From Kribbella italica (lineage in GTDB: Bacteria > Actinomycetota > Actinomycetes > Propionibacteriales > Kribbellaceae), in assembly GCF_014205135.1 (NCBI RefSeq), contig NZ_JACHMY010000001.1, positions 434,001-498,000 on the forward strand: a stretch of 64,000 nucleotides of DNA. Reading direction: 5' to 3'. Below the pieces are notes generated by a model. The model was not told where the DNA came from. It saw only the letters and a list, made by a program, of their open reading frames with translations, and did no database searches. The position numbers were made by a program, and so were the translations under genes. Shown here piece by piece: positions 11,717-20,816 of this stretch; the stretch's first letter is position 1; each line of letters opens with the position of its first letter.

Positions 11717-13183
11717 ACCGTGCGCGAGGTCGACCCGTCCGACGATGCGACCTTCCGGAGCTGGTACGACGCCTTCCGGGCCGCGGCGGTCGACCAGCGC
11801 CCGGCTGCCTTCGTCGCCAACTGGGACGCACTGTCCTCCTCGCTCCGCACTCCCGGACCGGCCAAGCGCCGGATCCCGGTCGGTGCCTTCGACGGGGACC
11901 GTCTGGTCGGCGCCATGCTGTTCGAGTACCCGCTGATCGGCGACCTCGACACCGTCGACGTCGAGATCGACGTTCCGCCGGCCGAGCGCCGCCGCGGCGC
12001 CGGCACCCAGTTGTGGCGCTGGGCAACAGCTCGCGCGGCGGAGCTCGGCCGCACCATCTTCCAGGCCGAGCTCGGCGTCCCCGCAACGAACGACCCCTGG
12101 CCGGGCAGCGCGTTCGCCGCCGGCCTCGGGTTCAGCATCGGCAACGTCGAGGACCACTTCGTCGTACCCCTCCCGTACGACGCCGACCGCCTCGCGCACC
12201 TCACGAAGGACGCCGGCGACCTCACCGGCTACCGGCTGACCTCCTGGGCCGGCCCCTGCCCCGAGGAACACCTGCCGGCGTACGCCGACCTGAGGACCGC
12301 CATGGACGTCGACGTCCCCTCCGGCGAGATGACCCGCACCCCGGAGCCATGGACCGTCGAGCGCCTGCGCCAGAACGAGGAGCGGATGGCGAAGAACCAC
12401 CTCGCCCTCGTCACCATGGCCCACACCGACGACGGCCTCCCGGCCGGCTACACGCTCATCTACGTGATGCCCGGCGACCCCGACAACGTCATGCAGGACG
12501 ACACGCTCGTCCTCCGCGACCACCGCGGCCACAACCTCGGCACCCACCTCAAGCTCGCCAACCTCACGCAGCTCGCCGAGCACCGCACCACGCAAACCCT
12601 CCTGCACACCTGGACCGCCCAGTCCAACGCCCCGATGCAGAAGGTCAACGCCCGCTTCGGCTTCACCTTCGCCGAAGAACTCCACGAGCTCGAGCGCCAC
12701 ACCCCGAACCTGCGCCCGGCCGCGCGCGCCGTGGTCCTCGATCGCGACGACCGGATCCTCCTGCTCCGGTTCACCTTCGACGACCGCCCCGACGTCTGGG
12801 CCGCCCCCGGCGGCGGCGTCGAGCCGGGAGAATCGTTGCTGCAGGCACTCACCCGCGAGCTGATCGAGGAGATCGGCCTGACACTGCCGGCCGATCCGCC
12901 GCACCTGTGGCACCAGGAGGTCGTTGCCGACGGCCACGCCGCCGGGTACGACGGCGTGATCAACGACTACTTCCTCGTCCGGGTCGACACCCACACCCCG
13001 GGCGGCACCATGTCGGCGGACGAGCTCCGGGCCGAGAACGTGCACGGCCATCGCTGGTGGACCCAGCAGGAGCTCGCGGCGTACGACGGCCCGGACGTCT
13101 TCTCCCCGCGCGCCCTGCCGGTCTACCTGGCCGACCTGCTCGCGAGCGGCCCGCCCACGTCACCGCACCTGATCGGCCTGTGA
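11711..13183 (+). CDS. GNAT-GNAT-Nudix fusion protein
   Basis: A 490-residue protein. The first half (about 1-330) is a tandem GNAT like the one at 4644-5633: PAERRRGAGTQLWRWA near 86 and DHRGHNLGTHLKLANL near 270 mark the two acetyl-CoA loops. Residues about 335-470 are a complete Nudix domain with the box G-x5-E-x7-REL-x-EE-x-GL (GGVEPGE, then RELIEEIGL). Nudix enzymes cut nucleoside diphosphate-linked compounds. ATG 11711 lies in a hairpin; GTG 11720 in frame is an alternative. Joining acetyl transfer and Nudix hydrolysis on one chain suggests one pathway, which I cannot name. Confidence 0.85.
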   Translation: MITVREVDPSDDATFRSWYDAFRAAAVDQRPAAFVANWDALSSSLRTPGPAKRRIPVGAFDGDRLVGAMLFEYPLIGDLDTVDVEIDVPPAERRRGAGTQLWRWATARAAELGRTIFQAELGVPATNDPWPGSAFAAGLGFSIGNVEDHFVVPLPYDADRLAHLTKDAGDLTGYRLTSWAGPCPEEHLPAYADLRTAMDVDVPSGEMTRTPEPWTVERLRQNEERMAKNHLALVTMAHTDDGLPAGYTLIYVMPGDPDNVMQDDTLVLRDHRGHNLGTHLKLANLTQLAEHRTTQTLLHTWTAQSNAPMQKVNARFGFTFAEELHELERHTPNLRPAARAVVLDRDDRILLLRFTFDDRPDVWAAPGGGVEPGESLLQALTRELIEEIGLTLPADPPHLWHQEVVADGHAAGYDGVINDYFLVRVDTHTPGGTMSADELRAENVHGHRWWTQQELAAYDGPDVFSPRALPVYLADLLASGPPTSPHLIGL

Positions 13184-13184
13184 G

Positions 13185-13350
13185 TAGGGCGTGTCTCCCG
13201 ATTCTCGCCTACTGCGCGGCACTCGGCACGGCACCTCGAAGCACTGGAGCAAAGCCCACGATGGAAAAACATCGAGGCCTTCACTCCAGCACTCCGAGCT
13301 ACCGCACCGAGCACCTGCTCGCTACGGCGACAATTGGGAGACACGCCCTA
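13185..13350. repeat. 166-bp near-palindromic element, MITE-like
   Basis: Terminal repeats TAGGGCGTGTCTCCC (13185-13199) and GGGAGACACGCCCTA (13336-13350) are perfect and extend to about 25 bp with two mismatches. The inner arms also pair through most of the 166 bp, ending in CGATG-GAAAAA-CATCG at the centre. Many inner mismatches would be G-U pairs in an RNA read from the minus strand. The ends are TA. It lies exactly between two convergent genes, and its right end supplies the TAG stop of the ABC gene. It may be a MITE, a bidirectional terminator, or both. Confidence 0.7.
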
Positions 13351-14016
13351 CAGCCGGCGCTGCCAGCTGAGGTGGCCCTCGTCCATGGTCGCGTGGCCGT
13401 CGGCGCCGGCGGCGACGCTCGGGTCGTGCGTGGCGATGATGACCGCGGCGCCACGCTCGGCCTCGCGCCGGAGCAGGTCGAGCACGCGTTCGCGGTTGGT
13501 GCTGTCGAGCTCGCTGGTCGACTCGTCGGCGAGGACGACGCGGCCCTGCTGGGCCAGCCCGCGAGCGACCGCGACCCGCTGCTGCTCGCCACCGGACAGC
13601 TCCTCGACCAGGTGATCGCCGCTCTCCTCCAGTCCCACCGCGGTCAGCGCCTCGTCGATCACGTGGTCGACCTCTTTCTTGCCCTCAGCAATCAACGCCG
13701 AAGAAATCAGGGGCAGCGCCAGGTTCTCCCGGGCGGTGAGCACCCGCGCCAGTCCGTTGCCCTGCGGGATCAGTACGACGCCCTGCTTGGACGCGCCCGG
13801 CCGGTCCACTACCGGTACGCCGTCCAGCTCGACCGTGCCCGTCTTCGGCGCGACCGCCCCGGCCAGTGCCCACAGCAACGAACTCTTGCCCGCGCCGGAC
13901 GGGCCGCTGACGGCCAGGACGAACCCCGGCGGCACGCGGAACGACACGTCCGCGACGGCCACCTGTTCGCCGTACACGACAGTGAGGCCGGTGGCCGTGA
14001 TGCCTTGTTCGCTCAT
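13348..14016 (-). CDS. ABC transporter ATP-binding protein (MacB/LolD type)
   Basis: A 222-residue ATPase with Walker A GPSGAGKSS, signature LSGGEQQRV, Walker B VVLADEST and the H-loop ATHD. It has the compact layout of LolD/MacB/FtsE ATPases that work with FtsX-type permeases. Its start overlaps the stop of the preceding ATPase gene by four bases (ATGA). It is the last gene of a three-gene operon and ends in the palindromic element. Confidence 0.92.
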   Translation of the reverse strand: MSEQGITATGLTVVYGEQVAVADVSFRVPPGFVLAVSGPSGAGKSSLLWALAGAVAPKTGTVELDGVPVVDRPGASKQGVVLIPQGNGLARVLTARENLALPLISSALIAEGKKEVDHVIDEALTAVGLEESGDHLVEELSGGEQQRVAVARGLAQQGRVVLADESTSELDSTNRERVLDLLRREAERGAAVIIATHDPSVAAGADGHATMDEGHLSWQRRL

Positions 14017-14852
14017 CGGGTGCCTTCCTGCTGGACCGGACTGAGCCGAACCTCGCCGTCCTCGGTGGTGGTGACCTGGAGCAGAGTCCCGGGTGGCAGG
14101 AGGTCGGCCACGTGGGGCGGCAGCGGCAGGGATCCGTCGGAGGCGACCACCGCGAACTCCTCACCGGAGCGGCCTTCGGAGGCGATCCGGCCGTCCCGGA
14201 TGGTGATCGTGCGGGGGAGCGCGGCGGCGACGTCGGGGTCGTGGGTGATCAGCAGCACGGTCATGCCGGTGGCCCGGTTGATGGTGGAGATCGCCGCGAG
14301 GACTTCGTCGCGGGCCTGGTGATCGAGCTGGCTGGTCGGCTCGTCGGCGAGCAGCAGGCCGGGAAAGGTAGCGATCCCGACCGCGACCGCGGTGAGCTGG
14401 ATCTGCCCGGGAGTGAGGGCGCCGAGCGGCGCTTTCGCCTGCTGGGCCAGGCCGACCAGCTCCAGCACCTCTTCCGGCGACGGCAGGTCCCGGTTGCGTG
14501 GCGCGGCGCGCTGCGCGTACTGGATGTTGTCGATGGGCGTCAGGTACGGGATCAGGTTGCGCCCGGCGCCCTGCAGCACGATGCCGACGTCGGCGGCACG
14601 CATCCGGTCCAGCTCGGCCTCGGTCATCGTCGCGATGTTGTGGTCGCCGATGTGCAGGCGGCCGGCGCTCGGTGTGAGCAGCCCGCCGCACAGCTGCAGC
14701 AGCGTCGACTTGCCGGCTCCGGACGGGCCGAGCAGGCCGACCAGTTCACCGGGCCGGACGTTGATTCCGATGCCGGAGAGCGCTGCGACGTCGTGACCCT
14801 GGCTGCGGTAGATGTGCACCAGGCCGCTGGTGCTGATCGCGAGCCCGCTCAT
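14013..14852 (-). CDS. ABC transporter ATP-binding protein with degenerate signature
   Basis: A 279-residue ATPase. Walker A is GPSGAGKST, Walker B LLLADEPTSQLD and the H-loop ITHD, but the signature reads LTPGQIQL instead of LSGGQ. About 50 residues follow the ATPase core (VADLLPPGTLLQV), an extra C-terminal part not present in the partner. ATG 14852 overlaps the permease stop by four bases; an upstream in-frame extension to 14951 lies inside the permease gene and is rejected. Together with the next gene it may form a heterodimer with one weakened site. Confidence 0.88.
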   Translation of the reverse strand: MSGLAISTSGLVHIYRSQGHDVAALSGIGINVRPGELVGLLGPSGAGKSTLLQLCGGLLTPSAGRLHIGDHNIATMTEAELDRMRAADVGIVLQGAGRNLIPYLTPIDNIQYAQRAAPRNRDLPSPEEVLELVGLAQQAKAPLGALTPGQIQLTAVAVGIATFPGLLLADEPTSQLDHQARDEVLAAISTINRATGMTVLLITHDPDVAAALPRTITIRDGRIASEGRSGEEFAVVASDGSLPLPPHVADLLPPGTLLQVTTTEDGEVRLSPVQQEGTR

Positions 14853-17800
14853 GACAGCTCCTCCTTGATCCGGCTGTAGCCGGCCCGGCGGTTCACGCCC
14901 GAGCCGAGCAGCACGGTGGTCACGGTCAGGACGACGGTTCCGATCAGCCACAGCACGCCCGCGACGGCCCAGTTGGTGCCGAGGTCGAGCGGAATCGGCG
15001 ACGGTTCACTGGTTTCGGCGAACAGCGGGATCAGCGGCAGCGCCACCTTCGCGCCGACCACTCCACAGATCGAGCCGAGCAGCACAGCCAGCGCGACCGG
15101 TCCGGTCTGCTCCCACCGGGCGGCCCGCCCGGTCGTCGAGGCCAGTACGCCGGTGATCTTGAGGCTGGCGTAGTCCTGCGCCCGCGACCGCCACGAGGTG
15201 ACCACCATCAGCAGCAGCACGATGATCGCCAGCGACCAGCCGGCTACCCCGATCACCGGCGTCAGCTGCAGCGCGAGCGCGCTGGCCGACCGCCCGTACG
15301 CCGCCTCGCGGTCGGCGCTGCGGTCGACCAGCTGCGCCTGGAAGCCGGCCTTCTTCAGCGCCTCGATCGCCTGGTCGGCCTTGGTCAGGCCCTCGTCGTT
15401 CAGCCAGACCTCGAACGACATGCTGGGCAGGGCGACGGAACCGCCCAGCCGGCGCATCGTCTCCAGATCGACCACCGCGGACCGGAGCGGGTAGCGGTTG
15501 ATCGGTGCCGCGAGCCGCTCGACCGGGCTGATCCGGAAGGCGATCCCGTCCAGGCCGGGCACGGTCAGGTTGTCCGACCGCGGGTAGCCGCGGGTCACCA
15601 GTGAGGGAACCAGCGGCGGGACGGAGCCGTGCTGGAGCAGGGTCTCCAGCGCGATGCTGGTGACGTGCAAGGTGAGTCCGCCGACGGGACCGTCCTTCGC
15701 GCTGATCGATCCGGTCTTCTCGCTGAGCTGCGGGATCTCCTCCCAGTCGGACGCCTTGCCGAGTGGCAGGACCGGCTTCTCGGGAGTGCCGAGCTTGCTG
15801 ATCGTCACGTCCCCCTCGATACCGGACTGGTCGTCGAGGCCCCGGGCGATGCCGATCCGCAGCAGCCGGCAGCCGCCGCCGCAGGAGATGTCGGTGGACA
15901 GGTCCGTCGTACGCCCCGGCACCAGCGGCATCGGGGGGAAGTTGGCGACGTACCGGCCGCCGTCGCGGAGGCTGACCATCGTGGCCTGGATGATCACCGA
16001 CTTCGCGGGCTCCTGGTCCGGCGGCGGCGTGCCGTTGACCGTCTCCGGGACGACCGGCTTCATCGGGCCGGTGCTCGCGGTGACCCGCAGGGTGTCGCCG
16101 CGCAGCTCGATCGGAGCCGGCTCCCGTGGTGCGGTAAGCTGGGCGAAGCCGTCGGGGTCGGTCAGTTCGCCACCCCGGAAGGCGATCCGGCGGAAGCTGT
16201 CCGGCTCGATCATCATGGTCCGCAGCGAGTCCGGAGCGGTCGTCGTACCGATGATGACGGGGGAGAGCCACTGCCGGTCGCGGTCGAGGCCGTCGAGAAC
16301 CTTGGTGAAGTCGCCGAGGTCTCCGGGGCTCACGTCGAGGACACCTGCCGCGCCGGTCTCGTACCCGGCGCGGGTGTCCCGGTTGCCAGCGGCAACGGAT
16401 GCGGCCTGGCCGGCGAACGACACCAGCGCGGTCGCGACGGCGACGACTGCCACGATGCGGGTCACCGCGGGCCGGCGTGACACCTGCAGGGCGCCCAGCG
16501 CGAGTCCGAGACGTCCCGCACGCAGGGCCTGCCGGCTGATCAGGGCTGCAGCCGGGAGCAGCAGGTGCGCGAAGGTCAGACCGACCGCCAGCGCCAGCAG
16601 GGTCGGGGTGAGCACCGGCAGGGGACCGCGGCCGCCTCCGGTCAGCGCACCGACCAGCCCGGCCGTCGCGAGGACGATGACCGCGATATCCACGGCCGCC
16701 ACACCCCTGCCCCGGCGGCGTGGCACCACGCGACGCAGCAGGGTGGAGATCGGCTGACGGGCGATCGACCGGACGGTCCAGGCCACGACGGCCAGACCGA
16801 TCACCAGCGCCAGGCCCAGCGCGGCCGGGACTGTCCAGTGGAACTCGAGGGGAGATCCTCCGTTGAGCCAGCTCGCCCTGACCGCCAGCAGCAGTCCGAA
16901 GCCGGACACCAGGCCGAGCAGCATCCCGGCCGCGACTGGTACGCCGAGCTCCAGCGCGAGTGCACGTCCGGCCCGGCGAGCGCTGGAGCCCCGCAGCCTG
17001 GCGACTGCGAGCTCAGGTCTGCGCTGGTCCACGACCGCGGCCAGGGCGAGGGCCAGGACGACCACACCGAACAGGGCGACCTGGACCATCACCAGCGGGA
17101 TGATCGTCGCCGCCTGCTTGCGCTCGGAATCGATCGAGTCGACCAGACTGGCCAGAGCGGAGAGGTTCGAGGCGTTGTACTCGAGGTCACTGGCCTTCGC
17201 CTGGGCGTCGTTGGTGGCGGCCCTGAGCCGGTCCAGGTCGTTCACGCGGGTCAGCCCGGGCAGTGGCCGGGTGTCGAGGGTGTTGCGGTGTCCCCACGCG
17301 TTCTGGTCGAACGTGGCCCGAGGCGTCAGCAGGTAGTCCAGCTGACCGGAGTCACGTTCGGTGAGCTGTGGGTAGGAACGTCCGGTCGGCGGGCGGCCGA
17401 ACCAGTAGATGTCCTTCGCGTCCACGGCCCGGTACAGACCGACGACGGTCAGTTTCCCGCTGCCGACGTACTGGGTGGGGACGATGTCCAGGCGCTGACC
17501 GATCCTGACCTTGTGGTTCTCGACGTCCGCGACCGAGGCCACGACCTCGTTCGGGGCGGTCGCACAGCGGCCGGCGGTCACCGTCACCCGTTCGCAGAAC
17601 CCGTCGCGCCACAGGATCCGGGCGTTCGGTTTCGGGTCGGTGATGTTCGGGCCGGTGATCCACTGGACGTCGACGTGCGAGCCGTACACGGGGGCGCTGA
17701 ACAGGGGCCGGACGTCGGCGGGAACGAGGTCCTGCAGCTTCTCCGGCGCGGTCGGCTTGCTGACGATGCGACTCGTGGGCGGCGGAAGCGCCTCCAGCTG

Positions 17801-17968
17801 CCAGGCCGCGACCAGCGGGCGGTTGGTCAGCATCTCGGTCGTCACGGTCTGTTCGACCGACCGCGAGAACCACGGCGCGAAGGTGGCGCACGTGCCGATC
17901 AGCAGGCTGACCCCGGCCAGTACGACGGCCTGGGACCACCGGTACCGCAACGCCCGGCCCAGAAACAT
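14849..17968 (-). CDS. FtsX-like ABC transporter permease
   Basis: A 1039-residue permease. It starts with a membrane helix (AVVLAGVSLLIGT) followed by a large extracellular domain, a group of helices at about 285-480, a second large extracellular domain at about 495-850 and a last set of helices at about 890-1020. This doubled FtsX/MacB layout is typical of actinobacterial mechanotransmission-type exporters working at the cell surface. GGAAAAG precedes the ATG. It opens the operon with the two ATPases, all overlapping by four bases. The cargo (antibiotic, peptide or lipoprotein) is not evident. Confidence 0.9.
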   Translation of the reverse strand: MFLGRALRYRWSQAVVLAGVSLLIGTCATFAPWFSRSVEQTVTTEMLTNRPLVAAWQLEALPPPTSRIVSKPTAPEKLQDLVPADVRPLFSAPVYGSHVDVQWITGPNITDPKPNARILWRDGFCERVTVTAGRCATAPNEVVASVADVENHKVRIGQRLDIVPTQYVGSGKLTVVGLYRAVDAKDIYWFGRPPTGRSYPQLTERDSGQLDYLLTPRATFDQNAWGHRNTLDTRPLPGLTRVNDLDRLRAATNDAQAKASDLEYNASNLSALASLVDSIDSERKQAATIIPLVMVQVALFGVVVLALALAAVVDQRRPELAVARLRGSSARRAGRALALELGVPVAAGMLLGLVSGFGLLLAVRASWLNGGSPLEFHWTVPAALGLALVIGLAVVAWTVRSIARQPISTLLRRVVPRRRGRGVAAVDIAVIVLATAGLVGALTGGGRGPLPVLTPTLLALAVGLTFAHLLLPAAALISRQALRAGRLGLALGALQVSRRPAVTRIVAVVAVATALVSFAGQAASVAAGNRDTRAGYETGAAGVLDVSPGDLGDFTKVLDGLDRDRQWLSPVIIGTTTAPDSLRTMMIEPDSFRRIAFRGGELTDPDGFAQLTAPREPAPIELRGDTLRVTASTGPMKPVVPETVNGTPPPDQEPAKSVIIQATMVSLRDGGRYVANFPPMPLVPGRTTDLSTDISCGGGCRLLRIGIARGLDDQSGIEGDVTISKLGTPEKPVLPLGKASDWEEIPQLSEKTGSISAKDGPVGGLTLHVTSIALETLLQHGSVPPLVPSLVTRGYPRSDNLTVPGLDGIAFRISPVERLAAPINRYPLRSAVVDLETMRRLGGSVALPSMSFEVWLNDEGLTKADQAIEALKKAGFQAQLVDRSADREAAYGRSASALALQLTPVIGVAGWSLAIIVLLLMVVTSWRSRAQDYASLKITGVLASTTGRAARWEQTGPVALAVLLGSICGVVGAKVALPLIPLFAETSEPSPIPLDLGTNWAVAGVLWLIGTVVLTVTTVLLGSGVNRRAGYSRIKEELS

Positions 17969-18170
17969 CTTTTCCGTACCCCCCAGCAGTGCGTGGAACC
18001 CTGACGAGAAACTACGGACTGGCCGGTGTCACGTCAGGAAGTCGGCAGCGACCGATGCGGTTTCGTTGCGCACCTTGTTGCCTGCGCGCAACAGTTGTCA
18101 CCCAGTGATACCTGTCTGTCACCGTGGGTCGATGCGACCGTGGATTCGCCGCGTCAGGGATGCTTGTCCC

Positions 18171-19196
18171 ATGACGGATCCGAAGGTCACGCTGGAGCTG
18201 GACAGGCCGCAGGGTGGATCACTCGACGCACTGATGGCACTGCCCACCGGCGAGGTCCGCGCGTACGCCGTTCTCGCGCACCGCTCACCCGGATCCGTGG
18301 ACGTGATCGCCGATGTCCTGACCCGGGCCGGGATCGCCGTGCTCGCCTTCGAGATCGGTGCCGCTGGGGCGGTCGCGGACGTCGTCCTGGCGGCGTACCA
18401 CCTGCGGGCGAACTTCGAGCCGCCGGGGATCCTGATCGGCCACTCGCTCGGCGGGGTCGCGGTGCTGTCGGCCTCGCACCTGGTCCCCGAGATCCGCGCC
18501 GTCGTGACGATCAACGCGCCGGCCGGCGAGATCCCGCCGCCGCGCACCGCGCTGCTGGTGATGCACGCGCCGAACGACCAGCAGGTCGGCATCCAGAACG
18601 CCGGCCACCTGTTCGTCGCGGCCCGGCACCCGAAGTCGTTCATCGCGCTGGACGGCGCCGACCACTCGCTGTCGGCCGCCACCGACGCGGTGTACGCCGC
18701 GACGATGATCGGCGCCTGGGTCGCCCGCTACCTGACCACCCCCGCGCCGCCGGTCGCGTCCGGGCTGACGACGGGCCACCACGTCCTCGTCCGCGAGAAC
18801 GGCACGCCGTACGCCCAGACCATCGTCGCCGGCCGCCACCGCCTGACCGCCGACGAGCCCGTCCCACTGGGCCGCGACACCGGGCCCACGCCGTACGACC
18901 TGCTGCTCGCGTCCCTCGGCTCCTGCACGTCGATGACGATCCGCATGTACGCCGAACGCAAGCAGATCCCGCTCCGCGACGTCTCCGTCGAACTCCGCCA
19001 CGCCCGCATCCACGCCAAGGACTGCGAGAACTGCGAAACCACCAACGGCATGCTCGACCGCATCGACCTCCGCATCACCCTCGACGGCGACCTCACCCCC
19101 GAACACCGCGAAAAACTCCTCGCCATCGCCGGCAAGTGCCCGGTCCACCGAACCCTCCACTCAGAAATCCAAATCCGCACAGCGATGGCGGACTGA
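18171..19196 (+). CDS. bifunctional alpha/beta hydrolase-OsmC protein
   Basis: A 341-residue fusion. Residues about 1-190 form a hydrolase-like domain with the nucleophile elbow GHSLGG near 88 and a late Asp/His region (LDGADHS). Residues about 200-335 are an OsmC domain with both reactive cysteines, in LLASLGSCTSM and KCPVHRTL, the thiol pair that reduces organic hydroperoxides. ATG 18171 is taken because the open frame further upstream (from 17511) runs into the divergent permease gene. Hydrolase-OsmC fusions of this order are known; the hydrolase substrate is not. Confidence 0.88.
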   Translation: MTDPKVTLELDRPQGGSLDALMALPTGEVRAYAVLAHRSPGSVDVIADVLTRAGIAVLAFEIGAAGAVADVVLAAYHLRANFEPPGILIGHSLGGVAVLSASHLVPEIRAVVTINAPAGEIPPPRTALLVMHAPNDQQVGIQNAGHLFVAARHPKSFIALDGADHSLSAATDAVYAATMIGAWVARYLTTPAPPVASGLTTGHHVLVRENGTPYAQTIVAGRHRLTADEPVPLGRDTGPTPYDLLLASLGSCTSMTIRMYAERKQIPLRDVSVELRHARIHAKDCENCETTNGMLDRIDLRITLDGDLTPEHREKLLAIAGKCPVHRTLHSEIQIRTAMAD

Positions 19197-19829
19197 CCCG
19201 GACGCACGCAGCGGGGCACATCCGGCGGCATCTACCCGGCTGCGACGATCAGCCAGCCACGACCTGCTGCTGCGCAAGCCATCCTGCTGACGCTGCCCGG
19301 CGCCCTACCACCACCACCGTCGTACGGCCCTCAGTAGCTCCTGTCCTTCCGGCCGCTGCAACCTCAGCCCAAGCGACCTCTCCGGCCGCAGGACCACCGA
19401 CCCTCGCGCGCGGCGAGGTGCCTCCGGCGGCGTCTCCCCCGGCCGCGACGGCCGACCCTCGCGCACGGCGGGGCACCTGCGGCGGCGTCTGCTCGGCCGG
19501 GCAGTCACCGGCGAGCACGACCTGCTACTGCGCACCAACCTGCTGACGCTGCCCGACGCCCCACCTGTCCTTCCGGCCGTCGCAACCTCAGCCCACGCGA
19601 CCTCTCCGGCCGCATGACCACCCACCGAGCAACCGACGTGCACCACCAGATCGAGCAGGCTGCTCCACACCTCTCTCTTCGGCCGCCACAACCTCATCCA
19701 AGGCAACCAACCCGGCCGCATGCCCACCAACCTCGCCCTCGTCGTACAAGACTCCACGGGGAGAGACCGGTTTCTCGTCTCACCAGGCCCCTCGCCGTAC
19801 CAGCAGAAGAACGGGGTAGGTTCGGACGC
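19197..19829. repeat. gene-free stretch of degenerate tandem repeats
   Basis: No convincing gene. Unit A (about 50 bp, CACGACCTGCT...CTGCCC) occurs at about 19258-19310 and 19514-19562. Unit B (about 60 bp, CTTCCGGCCG...CGGCCGCA) occurs at about 19337-19400, 19564-19623 and, more diverged, 19671-19735. Unit C (CGACCCTCGCGC...GGCGGCGTCT) occurs twice between 19400 and 19500 with a weaker copy at 19201-19254. The layout suggests duplication and decay. The last 90 bases contain the probable promoter of the next gene (TAGGTT at 19817-19822). Confidence 0.6.
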
Positions 19830-20816
19830 ATGCGTGAAACCCAGCTCGGAGAACTGACCGTTTCCGCCCTCGGCCTCGGCTGCATGGGGATGTCGCAGTC
19901 GTACGGTGCCGGCGACGACGCCGAGTCGATCGCGACCGTGCACGCGGCGATCGATGCCGGCTGCACCTTTCTCGACACCGCCGACGTGTACGGCGACGGC
20001 GCCAACGAGGAGCTCGTCGGCCGTGCGCTGGCCGGGCGCCGCGACCAGGTGGTGCTGGCGACCAAGTTCGGCTTCCGCCGCGCCGCCGCCGGCGACCAGC
20101 TCCCGAACGTCGTCAACGGCACCCCGGCGTACGCCCGTGAAGCCATCGACGCCTCGCTCCGCCGCCTCGGCGTCGACCACGTCGACCTGTGGTACCTGCA
20201 CCGCCGCGACCCCAACGTCCCGATCGAGGAGACCGTCGGCGCGATGGCCGAAGCGGTGACCGCCGGCAAGGTCCGGTACCTCGGCCTGTCGGAGGTCAAC
20301 GGCGACACCGTCCGCGCCGCGCACGCCGTCCACCCGATCAGCGCCGTCCAGAGCGAGTGGTCCCTGTGGACCCGCGACCCCGAGACCGTCGTCCTGCCGG
20401 CCCTGCGCGAGCTCGGCATCGGGTTCGTCCCGTTCAGCCCGCTCGGCCGCGGCTTCCTCACCGGCCAGCTCACGTCGCCCGCCGACTTCGGCCCCGACGA
20501 CATGCGCGCCTCGCTGCCCCGCTTCACCGGCGACAACTTCCAGAAGAACCTCGACCTGGTCGACCAGGTCAAGTCCCTCGCCGCGGCCCGCGACGTCACC
20601 GCCGGCCAGCTCGCCCTCGCCTGGCTCCTTGCCCAGGGCAACGACGTCGCCCCGATCCCCGGCACCAAGCGCCGCAAGTACCTGACCGAGAACCTCGCCG
20701 CCGCCGACCTGACCCTCACCCCCGAAGAACTCACCACCCTCAACGAGGCCTTCCCTCCAGACTCCGCCGCCGGCACCCGCTACACCGAAGCCGGCCTGAA
20801 AATGGTCGGCCAGTGA
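19830..20816 (+). CDS. aldo/keto reductase
   Basis: A 328-residue NADP-dependent TIM-barrel reductase. The start [20 protein letters not shown] is typical, and the catalytic set is present: Asp and Tyr in LDTADVYG, Lys in LATKFG and His in WYLHRRDPN. The C-terminal cofactor loop [13 protein letters not shown] is intact. The longer in-frame opening to 19614 runs through the repeat region and is not used. The subgroup resembles YajO/PLR-like reductases. Four bases overlap the next gene. Confidence 0.93.
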   Translation: MRETQLGELTVSALGLGCMGMSQSYGAGDDAESIATVHAAIDAGCTFLDTADVYGDGANEELVGRALAGRRDQVVLATKFGFRRAAAGDQLPNVVNGTPAYAREAIDASLRRLGVDHVDLWYLHRRDPNVPIEETVGAMAEAVTAGKVRYLGLSEVNGDTVRAAHAVHPISAVQSEWSLWTRDPETVVLPALRELGIGFVPFSPLGRGFLTGQLTSPADFGPDDMRASLPRFTGDNFQKNLDLVDQVKSLAAARDVTAGQLALAWLLAQGNDVAPIPGTKRRKYLTENLAAADLTLTPEELTTLNEAFPPDSAAGTRYTEAGLKMVGQ

